Shown in pieces: positions 47,401-59,474 of a DNA stretch of 64,000 nt; positions within the stretch are counted from its first letter, which is position 1, and each line of letters begins with the position of its first letter. Origin of the DNA: Ectocarpus siliculosus (Eukaryota > Sar > Phaeophyceae > Ectocarpales > Ectocarpaceae); NCBI GenBank assembly GCA_000310025.1, contig FN648707.1, forward strand, positions 1,020,623-1,084,622, written 5' to 3'. The translations under genes and the position numbers were made by a program. The notes beneath the pieces are model-generated. The model worked only from the letters and a program-made list of their open reading frames with translations. It did not search any database and was not told the DNA's origin.

Positions 47401-50400
47401 AAGCATACGCTTGCAGGCTAGAAGCAGAACAACGCGAGCGGCGTAGTTTCACTGCAAGCAATAGCATCAGAAAACGTGCCGTGGGGGTGCGACTGCTGCT
47501 GCTGAAGGATAGAGGCTGTTCTCGTGCACGTGCCTCGAGTTTCTGGCATGGATGCCAAATGAGCATCGCACGTTGGCTTCCTGAGGTGGAAATCCCCCCT
47601 GCCAACACAAAAGTGAAAATCGGCACCACGCACCGCCCGCCCCACACGTGAAAAAAAATGAGGACGTGATCGAAATAATATACATTTGAAAAAACCAGAC
47701 GCTACAGATATTTTCCGACTTCGGTGAAATTGTGCGTTATGTACACTATTGGGCCCGAAGAGATCGAAAACCATTCTCAGGTACCTGTTTGGGATATTCA
47801 CTTCTCAGGGATGCAGATTCACACATCAGGCACGGGATGTTCCACAATGGTGGTGGGAGGTCCCTCTCTGTCTCCCACATGCCATGCCGGCATGCAAAAA
47901 AGGACGTTTCACTTCACTCAAATAACTTCTAAATGCACACTGGGCGATGACGATTGGCCAGCAGAGACCCCGTTCCAAAAGCGTACGTGTCTCACCTGCA
48001 AGTACTTGGTGAAGTGAAAGGGGACTAGGTGTCCCAGGTGAAGGGCGTCGGAGGAGGGACCTCTCCCGGTGTAAAGGAAGAACTTCTTGCCGGCCTCGTA
48101 AAGATCCAAAATCTGGTTCAGCAGGGAGGGGAGACGACGCATGAAAACAATAGTTAAGCACCCAACCCCCCATGCCCGAAAAATATCATGTACCGGGGCG
48201 GTGCACTCGACGGGACGAGTGAATAGGTCAGCGGGCACCGCACCACAACATTCACGGCGAAAAGACATCACCCACTTCGGCGGAGAGCCCGAGGCGCTCG
48301 CGCGTGTTGCAGCAGTGGTTCAGCATTGAAACGTTGGACGAAGATCACTTCCGTACGAGCCATGTCCTCCCGTTCCCAAGCAATGTCTGTATTCCAGGTA
48401 CAGCGGGGTACCGTGACACCACTTTCACTCCACCGTGGACGAGCAGCTGCACCATACGGGGAGATGAGCAGCCACCCGGTGCTCCTGGGGCAGCGACCGA
48501 GAACCGTTCTGAAGAACCGTTCTTTAGATCCTAGTGACAGCGCTCAACGCATACCAAAAGAGCTATAGAAGCCGGAATCAAACCGTGAAGGGGTAGCTGG
48601 CGAGGGGAGTCACCCCCCTCCGAGTGAAAGTGTCGAGCCGTTCGGACCCCAGCGTAAGAGTACATAGCCGAAACCATGCATTTCATTACACTAGTCAACG
48701 CTAACTTCAAGAGTCTGGTGGTGTGATTTCGGCTTCTAGGCTGGTTGTATGTTTGGAGCGCTGCGATTGGTTTGCGATGTTCCTCGGAACGATCCACTCG
48801 GGGTCGGTGATCTATGCAACGGATTTCCAGCGGCAAGGAAGGAAGGAGGGCAAACAGTTACGAATAAATCGCCTTAGGAACCCCAAGTCCGCGACCCATT
48901 CAGTACTTCCTTTTCTGGAAGATGGTGTTTCCGAAGGGGGATCTCTCTTGGAAGTCGCCTCTTCGGCAGAACGAAAAGGCTTATACTTTATAACGAGGGG
49001 TGACTCCCCGATGTCCAACCGCTCCCGACCAATCGCAGAGCACCGCAAGGACAAAAATGACCCGAAAGGCAGATACGTGCCTCTCATGGTTCAGGGATAG
49101 TCGCAGGCACCCAAGAGAGACACCTAGGCTTGCTCTTCTAAAGTCGTCACCGCGTGCATCCGATCTACTTCTAAAAGAGGGTAACCCGCAGTACTTCGAT
49201 TTTGAAGAATGAGTTTCCGCAAGCCAAGCTCTCATGGAGCCGACTCTCGGTAGAACGAAAGTTTAAGAATCATCACACGGGCCCCCCAACTTGGAATGTG
49301 ACAATATAGCAATACATACTTCATTATTTACGAAACACGCGAATTTCAGACTTTTTACTCGTACGAAATACGCGAATTTCGCAACAGGGGGTTCCGTCAG
49401 TACTTCGATTTTGAAGAACGAGTTTCCGCAGGCCGAGCTCTCATGGAGCCGACTCTCGGTAGAACGAAAGTTTTAGAATCATCACACGGGCCCCCCTTCT
49501 TAAAATATGAGAATACAGCAATACATACTTTCTCCTTTCGCAACAGGGGATTGATTCCGTCAGTACTTCGATTTTGAAGAACGAGTTTCCGCAGGCCGAG
49601 CTCTCACGGAGCCGACTCTCGGTAGAATGAAAGTTTTAGAATCATCACGCGGGCTCCCAAGCTTGCGATAAGATAATGCAGCATTACATACTTGCACTTT
49701 CTACTCCTACAAAGTACGCGAATTTCGCAACAGTGGATTCATTTCGTCCGCACTTCGATTTGGAAGAACGAATTTCCGCAGGCCGAGCTCTCGCTGAGCA
49801 GACTCTCGGTAGGACCAAAGATATATGTCGTAACACGGGCCCCCATTCTTCGAATATGACAATAAACAGCATTTAATACTTTCTGTACTTGAAGTACGCG
49901 AATTTCGCAACAGGGGATCCATCAGCACTTCGATATTGAAGAATCAATTTCCGCAGGCCGAGCTCTCATGGAGCCGACTCTCGGTAGAACGAAAGTTTTA
50001 GAATCATCACACGGATCCCCCCTTGAGTTGCTACATACCAGCAGTCAACTGAACAACTTAAAGAGTCTCGTCATTGCGCCACTGCAACTTGTCAACGCCT
50101 ATGTTGTAGATGAACCCATCGCTCATCATCTAGAAAAATGTGACGATGCGCGTATGTCCTCACACTTCTATCTGTCCAGCTGTGCTTCCACGGTACATAC
50201 ACTGACCGCGCAGTGAAAAACAAAAAGGAAAACCATCATCCGCAGGTGTAGGCAGGCCATCTTCCGAAGCGGAGAGTCAGTCCCAAGCACAAACAACAAC
50301 TCACGCATTCAAGACGTTGGAACAAGGACACAGGCGGGCCAAAAAGAAAGGAAGTCAAAAAAACCCTTGCACTCGCCACCACAGATCGATATGTTCACCT

Positions 50401-53400
50401 GGGTCAAGTCCCTATGGGAGAAAAACAGCCCTCTTCGCAAGAACCGGTGTGCTTTCCTTCCCGTCACCCTCTCCACCCTCGCAACGATGTCCTCCGTGAT
50501 CAAGGACGACCCGAAAGACTTCACCAGCTTCTCGTAGTCCACCTCCCCATCCGCCTGTTTGCGTGCAGCGTTATTTGTTTAGTTTTTCATCCAACCAAAA
50601 AATAGTTAGATTCACGGCCCCAGAGTAACTTTCGAAGCTCCGTTTGGAGCGCTCGTGGCTGTGTTTGAGCATGCGCCATGCACAGAAACTTCCACGCTGT
50701 CTTATTCTGGACGCGTCAAAAGACGAACTACTTCACCAAGCTAATCAAGTAGCCCGGCCTGCGGAACGCGAACGGCGTTTCGAGCGGGAAAAAATGGAAC
50801 TGACAAGGTCGACTGTGTTGTTGTCAGCTGCAAGTGTTTCGCATGATAACAACCATCAGCCCTCACGACACCAAAACCATACGTCGTTCTCCACCACCCA
50901 GACCAGAGGCTAAAAACACGAAATCAGCACTGCAATCTCTCCGCCCACCAGTAGAGTGCCCGTGCCAAACAGACCAAGAAAACGACGGCACGGTGCCTCG
51001 CTTACCTCCACCTCCCAAGGAGTGACCTTCTGCCCCCCCTCCGCCGCCGCCTTCCCAGACTCTTCAACTCCTCCCTCCACCCCGTCGTCCGCCGACACTC
51101 GAGCCTCGGAAGCGTTGAGTAGCACCACCGTCTCCGCCGAGGGGGGTACACACTGCGGGGGTGTCGCAGTATCATCCGTAGGGGTGTCCGTCGAGGGCTC
51201 CACGTCGAACATCACCTCCAGCTCTTGCTTGTTCACGCGGAACTTTTGCTGCGGGTGGCACGTAGAGGGGAGGGAGACCGGGGGGTACTTACAATGATGG
51301 CCTTGGTCAATCAAAATCGCGTGTCGTTGATGGGTCGAGAGAATTTGGTCTATGGAGCCCGGGCGGAGCCATCGCCATACCCAGGATGTCACTACTGCTG
51401 TCATCACCCTGGAAATATAAGAACCATTTCGAAATAAATATTTGCATCCAAAAGGTCCGTACAATCTTGAACAGAGCGGTACAGCCAGGCACCTTACGAC
51501 CGCAGTCCATCCGAAGGGAACCTACTAGAAATTACATGCAGGGAAAATGAAAGCGTGAATTCTGAGTGAGTCGTTTCGGCCACAAGCACCAAAGGCAGAC
51601 CACAGTGCCGCGACCCTGTGCCACATCAACGGTCCACCTTCGCGAAAAGGTTACCGGTACATCTCACGCGACCCCCGCACCTTCGTGACAGAAACCTTGC
51701 CCACAGGCCCCGTCGACGGCAAGCACGGGTGCAGCTGGCTGTGCAGCACGAGGCCCTCGATGTACAGCAGGCTCAGCTCCTCGACTTGCGCGGGGGGCTC
51801 CACCACGTCATACCTTTTTTTCGGACGGGGAACGAGCAGCAGCGTGTTTAGTTGTGTGCCTTGTTCGGTCGCCAAACGCACGAACGTGTTCAGTTGGGTC
51901 GTCAAGTCTGAGTGGCAATCGAAGGGTAGGAGACGAGTGAGCGCGGCTCTCTGCTCGGGGCAAACCGGCACCTTTACAAACTAAATCCTTGGTAGAATCT
52001 CGCCAACGAACTACAGGCACGTCCGGCGTCGTTGTTATGCGTACACTCCTGTGTCGGATGCCTGTACGTGTGTGTGGCCGTGGAAGGCAACAACGACGAC
52101 CAGGTCAAAACCCTGGACACCCCGACAGCTGTGAGTGATGCTCTCAACACGACCCACCAATAACAACAGCGCGTTCCGATCCGTCGCACTCAACGGCGGA
52201 CTCGTCCAGCTGCCGGAGATTTTAGCGTTCCGGTCAAGGAAATCACCTGACCCCCCCAAGCCTGCCAACCGTTCTCTGCCCACCAAGGCCGGCTGAAATA
52301 CAGAGGCTCGGCGGTATAACGCACGAAAGCCTCCTCTTACTGATACCGCTCCGTCTGTCACGCAATCCCGGTTCTCTTATATCTCTCGCCCCCCTCTGTC
52401 TTTTATCGGGGCCACTCACATGGCGGAACCGTAGGTGCTTTCGGCGTCTTTTCTGGGCATGGTGAGCCGGAAGCATGCTTGGTCCTTGGCGATGGCCTCG
52501 TTGACGACGTCGACCACCTTCTGCATCTGTGCGGCCGTAGGGGCCTCCGCCTTCCCCGTTTTCTGCCAACGCCATCGGTCCGCAAATACGAGTTTAGTCA
52601 TAAAATATAAGAAGACAAATTAATACAGATTCGGACGTCGGCGATGGTGATTGGAGCAAGATTGAACGTCCCCCCGGACAAGTGCGTTGTTGCTTGGGTC
52701 CACTGAAAATCGTCAAGGCTACACGGCGGTGCCCCCTGGCACTGCTGCTGCCCCACTCGCTCAGGAACGATTTAGATCCCAGAGCGTTGCTTTCTTGGGA
52801 TAAGGAAATTACACAACATAACTCGACGATACACCGGCAACATCATGATAAGGCAGATTTGGCGCTGAAAAGCTGTATTGCTGCAGCCTTGGGGTGGGAG
52901 CTCGAAACCGCGCAGATGGCTACCCAACAATCATGCGGTGTCACTGGCAGCACAGAGAGCTCACCATCGATAGCATCCGCATAATCCTGCCAAAAAAACT
53001 ATGGCGGACAGCATCAGTGCAATACCTCTAGTCCCTAACAATGATGCTTGTGCGCATACCGTGAGGTTGCGAGTCAGCGCACAGGGGTGCGATCGATTTT
53101 CAAAGCGTCATTTCTCCACAACCAGGAGGTTGGTGCCACTGTCGAAAAGGGTGGTTTTGAAAATATCTCATCGAGATCTTTCCTGAGAAGTATCAGTTGG
53201 CGCTCGCACCCTCCTGGTTGTGGAGAAATTGCTCTTTGAAAATCGATCGCACCCCTGTGCGCTGAGTCGCAACCTTGCGGTACGCAACATATGATAAGAC
53301 ACCTGCACGTTGGATGGAACAGGCTCGCTCCACGAGTCACCGCACACTCATCCGCGGAGCTCAAACAGCAAACGACGAGTTACAACCGCGGAGTCAATTT

Positions 53401-54037
53401 TTGAAAGCACACTTTGGTCCTAAACAATCTGAGGTGCCGGCTGAAGCGCTAAATCATGCCACTGTAAGCCAGCTAATGTGACTTTTGAATGCTCTGCACC
53501 ACACTGCATCCCCGTTCATGCCGCAAACAGCAGTGTACCGCGTACGACACAAGATAGCACACCCCATGGACCGATTTTCAAAGCTCGATTCCTCCACGAC
53601 GAAGAGGATGCATACACGAAACGATACGTTTTCGGAGAGCTCTCGACCAGACGGCTTCAACGCCGCCAGTTTTCGGCGCTGCAACCCATTCTGCTGTTGA
53701 TGAATCATACTTTCAAAATCGGCCAGGGGGTGTGTTATCTTGCGTCCAATACGGTAGTCCACGAGCACGGTCAGCCGCACAGACACGGACCATCTCTTCC
53801 AGCAGCATACAAGCTTCGGGCCTGTCCAGCAACACCGCAGGTTTTGCACCCGTTGTAGCATCACTCCTCGTCATCCCGTACACTCACCACAGTGATGCGA
53901 GCTTTGTTGCCCTCGCTGATTCGGCTGCCGATGGTGGACTTTCCTATGGGGAAGCCAATGACCGCACACAGGGCTCCCTTGACGATCTCAAGTGCCGTGG
54001 TCATGGTCGGCGTTCGAGGGTCCACAGTAGTCGCCAT
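41482..54037 (-). CDS. Tryptophanyl-tRNA synthetase with N-terminal AlaX-like domain
   Basis: Charges tRNA-Trp with tryptophan in the cytosol. Fourteen minus-strand exons: 53888-54037, 52420-52562, 51681-51813, 51006-51248, 50399-50554, 47996-48112, 47250-47330, 46301-46428, 45031-45202, 43994-44086, 43246-43314, 42751-42831, 42122-42185, 41482-41681. All have AG/GT sites and compatible phases, giving 1830 nt and 609 residues. Residues 1-155 resemble the AlaX/tRNA-editing-like domain fused to TrpRS in some protists ([34 protein letters not shown]). About 160-215 is a Glu/Ser/Thr/Pro-rich linker, then KVTPWEVE. The class I core has [13 protein letters not shown] (HLGH at 300-303, the HIGH box), [43 protein letters not shown] and KMSSS (477-481). 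The C-terminus is [14 protein letters not shown] plus a short Pro-rich tail. Start: first ATG in the AlaX frame. Confidence 0.95.
42069..42100. repeat. Perfect hairpin in TrpRS intron 13
   Basis: AACCCAGGGGAT and its exact reverse complement ATCCCCTGGGTT are separated by 7 nt. The hairpin lies about 20-50 nt downstream of the exon 13 donor on the transcribed strand. A role in splicing is possible but not shown. Confidence 0.6.
43623..43783. repeat. Tandem pair in TrpRS intron 10
   Basis: Two imperfect units of about 80 bp share TGTTCAGGAAAA, TTTGTGAACT, TTGGTT, GGGGAGAA and CACATCTCAAAGTACTATGC. No coding content. Confidence 0.75.
44993..45014. repeat. (GT)n microsatellite in TrpRS intron 9
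   Basis: About ten GT units lie just downstream of the exon 9 donor as read on the minus strand. Confidence 0.85.
45277..45376. other. Assembly gap of 100 N
   Basis: Exactly 100 N sit within TrpRS intron 8. The flanks are poly-G/poly-C tracts (45208-45276 and 45377-45392). The round number suggests a placeholder of unknown true size. The GC-homopolymer flanks explain the failure to sequence through. The tract on the exon 9 side serves as the polypyrimidine tract of that exon's acceptor. Confidence 0.95.
49189..50015. repeat. Minisatellite in TrpRS intron 5
   Basis: Five units of about 150-220 bp share CAGTACTTCGATTTTGAAGA, GTTTCCGCAGGCCGAGCTCT, GAGCCGACTCTCGGTAGAAC and ACACGGGCCCCCC. Unit starts lie near 49189, 49409, 49560, 49749 and 49924. 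No coding role was seen. Confidence 0.88.
53059..53280. mobile_element. MITE with about 75-bp TIRs and TA duplication
   Basis: 222 bp, flanked by TA on both sides (53057-53058 and 53281-53282). The ends are inverted repeats of about 75 bp, beginning CCGTGAGGTTGCGAGTCAGC on one side and CCGCAAGGTTGCGACTCAGC on the other. They share the inner block GATCGATTTTCAAAG and TTTCTCCACAACCAGGAGG. TA duplication and CCG ends suggest a Tc1/mariner-type parent. It sits in TrpRS intron 1. Confidence 0.85.
53538..53754. mobile_element. MITE, second family, TA-flanked
   Basis: 217 bp, flanked by TA (53536-53537 and 53755-53756). The termini are CCG...CGG. Inverted repeats of about 55 bp share GACACAAGAT, CACACCCC and GATTTTCAAAGCTCGATT (diverged on the right). 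The same element, same length, recurs at 62098-62314. It lies in TrpRS intron 1. It shares the GATTTTCAAAG core with the MITE at 53059-53280, so the two families may be related. Confidence 0.85.
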
Positions 54038-55432
54038 GACTATTCCTTCCTCTCGCTACGTCAGTAGCGCACAGCTGAGGGATGGACTTCAGTAAGTGCC
54101 AAGGCCGGAGCGTGTCAGGTTGTCAGTACCCGTAAGCCAAGCGCGCCGTTCAGCTGCTGCTGCCAAAGAGAAAGGTTCCACAACTCTGCAAGTACCCCTA
54201 AGAAACTAACGGTAGTTGCGGAGCCCCCAAGCTGGAGCTGCAGCTGGCCCTGCTGTTGTGGCGTGTCACGTGCACGTGTCACCTTCTTGTCATGGCTAGT
54301 GGCTCCAACGAGGTACAAAAGACGACACCACCATCAAGATCGTGATTGAGCTGCTGTTTCTCTCTCACGTGGCTCTGTCTAGGTTTCGCCGGGACTACAG
54401 GCGGCCCTGGGTCTGCGGCGGCGTGTCAACCGAAACAAGAGAGTGCGGAAGAACTGCCTAAAGCGCGATACCCAAGGCCCAAGGAGATAGAGAGGGTTAT
54501 AGCGAGAGCGATACGAGAGCGAGATGATCATCCACTCCGGCCTGGCGAGGCACATCTCGTGAGTGACGATGCGATGAGCTAGGCTACTGCCGTGTATCTC
54601 TTTGTAGGTGCTTGCTTGCCCCCTTACAACAACCAAATACAGCAACAATCTGTGCGTACACTTGGGTGTGAACGGGAACACGCCGTGGATTGGGGATGGG
54701 GCAGTGGCACCAAGCTTGAGCGGCACCAGAGTAGAGTCGAGTGAGGCGCCGATGGGATCTTGTGTAACTCTCTTCGCTCTCTCCTCCAGTCTCCACGCTT
54801 TCCGACGTTGCGACCTTTGGATGCACTCCGATTAAAAATACAACGGCTGTCAGAGCAACACGTCGAGATGTACAACTGCTGTTGTACACAGCTCGATAGA
54901 CTGCAGGTTTCCAACGTTTGTACCATGTTAGAGTTGCATGTTGCAATGATTCCGGTGTGTACCTGCAGTAGTACATAATACAGGAGTGCTTTCTCGTGTG
55001 TAACACGCCTGAGTTCGACATTATTGTAAGGTGATGCAGCCAAAAGCGAGTTGTGCACCTTGTCCTTCAAGCACTGGTCTATGTCCACTTGTGCCGACGT
55101 CTTGCCAATCACCCGCCAACCCTCGACCGCAGCGGTTGTTGAGTGCTATAACTTCGTTTGCGGTACCACCGTCTGAGCTAGTTTCCTTGTTACGTCAGGA
55201 AGGAGCGCGCGGTGTGGCCCACGTGCAAAGACAGTGAGCGAGGCCGCCTAAGCGGGAGGCACCCTGCCCTAAGAGCTCGTGCTATTGTACACATGTACTT
55301 TCCTGGTACCTGGTACACAACAACACGCGTTGACCAACCTCCCTACCCCTTTTGTTGTCCATATATTCTCTGTCCTTTCACTCGGTTGGTCCGAAATTCG
55401 TGAATTTGCCTCATTGGTACATTTTTCGGAAG
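54038..55432. other. Divergent intergenic region, TrpRS and TB2/DP1 genes
   Basis: The TrpRS start (54037, minus) and the first recognised TB2/DP1 exon (55433, plus) face away from each other, so promoters for both should lie here. A plus-strand exon-like segment (after TCTGTCTAG at 54382, open to a GTGAGT at about 54559) encodes a polar helical stretch (PKEIERVIARAIRERDD). It could be an upstream exon or a separate small gene. The first TB2/DP1 coding exon was not identified with confidence. Confidence 0.4.
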
Positions 55433-58400
55433 GGTTCTGCTGGGCTACTTCTATCCTGCGCTGGCATCGGCGAAGACCGCCGTACAGCAAGACCCCGCCG
55501 CCTTCACGCAGTGGATGACGTACTGGTGCGACGACACTTTCCCCTTTGTGCCTCACCCCGCGGCCATAGCTGTGTGTAGTGGCATTCCTCGTCGTATTCT
55601 CGCGGGGTGGCCCATTTATTCATAACACCATGCCGGACGCACGGGTGTTTGCCAGGCTTCGTCCGCGTTGCCACTGCACAGTTTCGTTTCTTTGGTGCAC
55701 ACTCTTAGCTGCTGTTGGCGTTGTCGCGGTGCGCGTCCAGGGCACCTCTAGAAGGAAGTGCCCTCCCGGTTTACTCGGCTATTATGCTATCCTACGTGTC
55801 ATGGAAATAGCGCCTCGTACAAAACTGATGCCCAGTATGCACGCTCGCGAGGTGCATTCACAAGCGTCCTGGACTGCTGTGTTTCAGGATCATGTGTAGG
55901 CAGTGTATGGCAGTTGTCAGGCCATGGCAGGTCCGCAACAAGCGATCCCTACCTTGTTCCTCACCCCATCGGCTGACCCTCTTGAGATCGACTCGCGTTC
56001 GTGCAGCCGTTCCTTCTCCGTCTAGTCATTGGAAACCTCACCCCGACGTTACTGGCGTCTCGCTCGCCTCTGCAGGGTGGTCATGTCCGTGTTCGCTTTG
56101 GTGGAGGTATTCGTGGACTTCTTCGTCTCATGGTAAGAAAAGAGCGGAAGGGCACAAGCGTGCGAGCGTCGCTTTTCTCTCCTCATTCCCAGGGGAAGCG
56201 CAGTCGATCTTATATCCAGTAGGCATACCTGGGTGTGCCAACTCTGCGCTATCATCGGCGGGATCCGGTTCTCAGACATTACTCCTGTCTGAAACGCCTT
56301 GGATAATCTAGCCCACCCTCTACGCTGCTGCATCATGGACCATGTGATTGATTGCCTCACCTACTCCCCTTGTTTGCGGCCTCCGGACGTCACGTGTTGG
56401 TGCGTGTTCTGCCTGTGCCGTGCCGCCCTTGGACAGGGTGCCGTTCTACTACGAGGCGAAGATCGTGCTGATCGTGTGGCTCGCTATGCCGAGATACCAG
56501 GCAAGTCTTTTGGCCGTGCGTGGCATGACGATAGTTCTTGCGTGGGTTGGTAGTTGCCCCGTTTTTTATTCCTTCAGCGCGAGTCACAGGCAGCAGCTCG
56601 TATTAGTGGTATCCCTGCGAAACAAGAGAACTACCATGAAGGATGTTTTTAGTTTCTTCCTAAAGGAGATGCCACTTTACCTATGTTTGACACCTCATTC
56701 CGCTCAGCCTTTTCCCGCCACACCCCGCGGGTCATCAAAACCGACTTGGACAGGGCGCTAGCCAGATCTACCGCAGGCTGCTGCATCCCTACCTGGACAA
56801 GTACGAAGACAACATCGACAGCGGCTTGGAGGAAATGAGGGCCGGGGCCACCCGCCGGATTCAGTCCTTAGGGGCCAGCGCCGCTACGGAGATCGCGAAG
56901 GCGGTTACAAAACAGGGATCCACGGCGGTAGGCGTCGCTGCATGCAGGCGGATGGATCGGTCTTTCGCACGTTATGGAGCGTTGGAGACGTTGGAAGGGC
57001 GGTGAATTCTTCCCCGAACCCCGGGAGTTGCATGATGCGCGATGGTGTCCTGCTAATGTCAATGGCCTTCATAGGCCGTGTGCGGCTGTTTTTCTCTCTC
57101 TTGTGTTGGGTGGTTGATCTGTCTGAGGGCACATGAAGCGCGTGCACAAACAGCGCTTGGTGTCGTGCTCGGTTGGGCTTATCGTTCCTCCTGTCCAATG
57201 GCGTTTTTTGTTCTTCGTTGGTTTGCCTCCGCCCACGCCGTGCTTGTCTTGTCCCCCCCCGCCGGCTCGTTGCTGTCATCCCGCTCCTGGTGTTACCCCT
57301 ATCCGCTATTGTGTTGTCTGCGTGGATGACAGAAAGATCTCATGCTGGCGCGTGTGCTTGGCATCGCAGCTGCCGGGGGTGCGGGGGCGCTTGATGAAAG
57401 GTGAACTGCCGTTTTCTCTTGCCTGTTTGTGTTCGTTGCTGGTGCTTGTTTCCCCCCCGAATACTATCGTCACACCGCGTCCCATCATGTCATGCCATGT
57501 CGTCTACTCAAACCGGAAGGCATGAGTAGGCCACAAACCCCTCTCCTTGGTATTTCCAAAGTCAAAGCTCATCTACGGAAGACGGGCTGCATCTCAGCCT
57601 CTATGAATGGTCATGTTCGCAGCCCCCTGCCGACCGGTTGGCCTCGAGTGTCTCACGCTCAGATGGTTTGATGTCAAGTCGAGCAGTGAAGGGTTGCCTC
57701 ACAAGAAGGAAAAACAGCGGGGGTGAGGGAAAGCAGCACACAGACCGCGTACGCCGCAAAAACACGGAGGTCAAGGTCACCCCGCGTAACAATGGAGCCA
57801 GTACTCGCAACCAACGTGAGGCCATCGTTGCCGGAGAGGTCATCACACGTGCAGATGCGTCTGAAAAACCCTCTGTGTTTCCCGAAGTCAGCGCCCGTAA
57901 TCGATTTAGCGACGATGTCGGCATGCTATTCGTTTGTCCGGGACGTACTCCACCCCGATCTTTCTAGTCTACCCAGCCCTAGCGAAGTAGTGCCGTGGGC
58001 CGACGGAGCCAGTGTTTCCAACCGACGCACCAAGCACAGTCGGTGGTGGAGAGCTCACGACCGAGAGGTCAACGGCAAAGACTCATGACAAGCGGCCACT
58101 GCACGCCCTCCCCACCATCAAAACACGAAGCCTTTGTTTCGTCCGTGGATGTCTTTGTTGTTTGGCCAGGCCCGTGCGGTCTGCTCCTACTTCACCCATC
58201 CCTCGGCCAACGAATGATGCTGAGGAAAATTCACGAAGGCTAGAGGAAGAAGAGGAGGAAGAAGAGGAGGAGGAAGAAGAGGAGGAGGAGGAATCAATGG
58301 CCGCTGCGAACACCAGCATGCTGCTAGACTTCATGGAGGTTATGAAGGCCGGGGTGTTTGTGCAGGCACGGTCCTCCCTCGCCGGTAGGGTAAGTCGAGG

Positions 58401-59474
58401 GCTACCCAGGCCGGGGTTATTGGTATTGTGCTGCTGCTGCTTGAGCCTTTTATGCCGCAAGAGCGAAGGCACTGCGGCGCGACGAGTCTGTTGGGGTCGT
58501 GAAGAAGTAATGCAACGAGTAGTGCACAGCCTTCGGAATGGACACCTCGTGTGAACGTTATGGTAGAACTGGCCGATCTAGTTCTGGGGCGCTGTTGTCG
58601 TGTACGCGGTACATCGCCCTCCTGATTGCATCATTGCTCAAGGGGCTGCCAACAATTGTGTGTGCCCACGGCAACTTCATCCATGCAAGGCTTGACTGGT
58701 GAATATGCAATTACCTGCGCGTGCCGTGTACCAGACGGTGGAGTATGTATCATGTTTGTCGGAGGCTGCCAATAGAGACAAGTGTAGCCACCACCATTCT
58801 GCCGTCGTGGGGGGCCTCTGTACTTTGTGCTCTGTCTGTGCTGCCCCATGCGTGTGCGGATGAATGTAGGGCCGTACTGAAAGATGGAGAGGGCTTGGGT
58901 ACACTTGGTCAGCAGTACGCACGTTTGCACGAGAGGCTGCATCTCACACTCCCCTTGCATCCCCCAACACTATAGCCCCGCTCCGTGTTTTGATTCCTGT
59001 TGGCAGAACGGCAACATGACATGGTGCGCTCAGAAAATCCGTCTAGTACACGGGACAAGCTGGTGCATGACGGAGCTCATCGACGGGCCGGAATCACAGT
59101 TGGATAGAGACGAAGGAGGCGAAGAGCAACGGTTTCAGGTGCTAGCGGCAGAAGCAGCAGAAGATGCGGCGTCAGACGCGTCGCTGCTCGTGTTGACGAC
59201 AGACCGAGGACGGGTTGAGCTGTCCCCGCCCGGGCGCGACGACCGAGATAGTATGCTGATCGGGTTCGAGCTTTTCCTGGAGTCTTATGTTGGTGGTGAT
59301 GACGGCGACAGCGGTGGCGGCGGCGGCGGTTTCAAGGAGGTGGCATTGCCGGATCGGGATATCGCGCGGAGAAGGACGAGGCGCTGGGAAGGAGGAACGG
59401 GGGAAGGGGAAGGGATGGTCTTGGAATCGGCGGACGATGACAGTGACGGCGACGATCGCCATCACCAACAATGA
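55433..59474 (+). CDS. TB2/DP1/HVA22 (REEP/Yop1-type) protein, 5' end missing
   Basis: Members bend and tubulate the endoplasmic reticulum through membrane hairpins. Exons: 55433-55525, 56076-56132, 56437-56500, 56754-56927, 58246-58389, 59007-59474. The joins are in frame. They give the family core: LLGYFYPALASAKTAV, QWMTYWVVMSVFALVEVF, VPFYYEAKIVLIVWLAMPRY and GASQIYRRLLHPYLDKYE. The hydrophobic hairpins span the first three exons. Exon 3 ends CAG|GCAAGT, a GC-AG intron. Exon 5 starts with a poly-Glu run from a GAG/GAA microsatellite. The last exon is Asp/Glu/Gly-rich (SADDDSDGDD) and ends at TGA 59472-59474. Relative to short family members this gives a long acidic C-terminal tail. The N-terminal exon (initiator ATG) was not found. 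The exon 5 start could be slightly different, and links to exons 5 and 6 rest on splice phase alone. Confidence 0.85.
58246..58300 (+). repeat. GAG/GAA microsatellite encoding poly-Glu
   Basis: A pure-purine run of GAA/GAG codons encodes about 17 Glu at the start of TB2/DP1 exon 5. It lies next to the predicted acceptor CTAGAG. Confidence 0.8.

Noticed and set aside
53750-53870. Extra TrpRS exon between exons 1 and 2
   Set aside because: An open frame exists, but an intron of about 40 nt would be needed before it. Exon 1 joins exon 2 directly in phase 0 with sensible protein sequence.
54383-54558. First coding exon of the TB2/DP1 gene
   Set aside because: The segment has splice-like borders, but its polar sequence does not resemble the short N-terminus of the family and has no clear initiator, so it was not added to the model.
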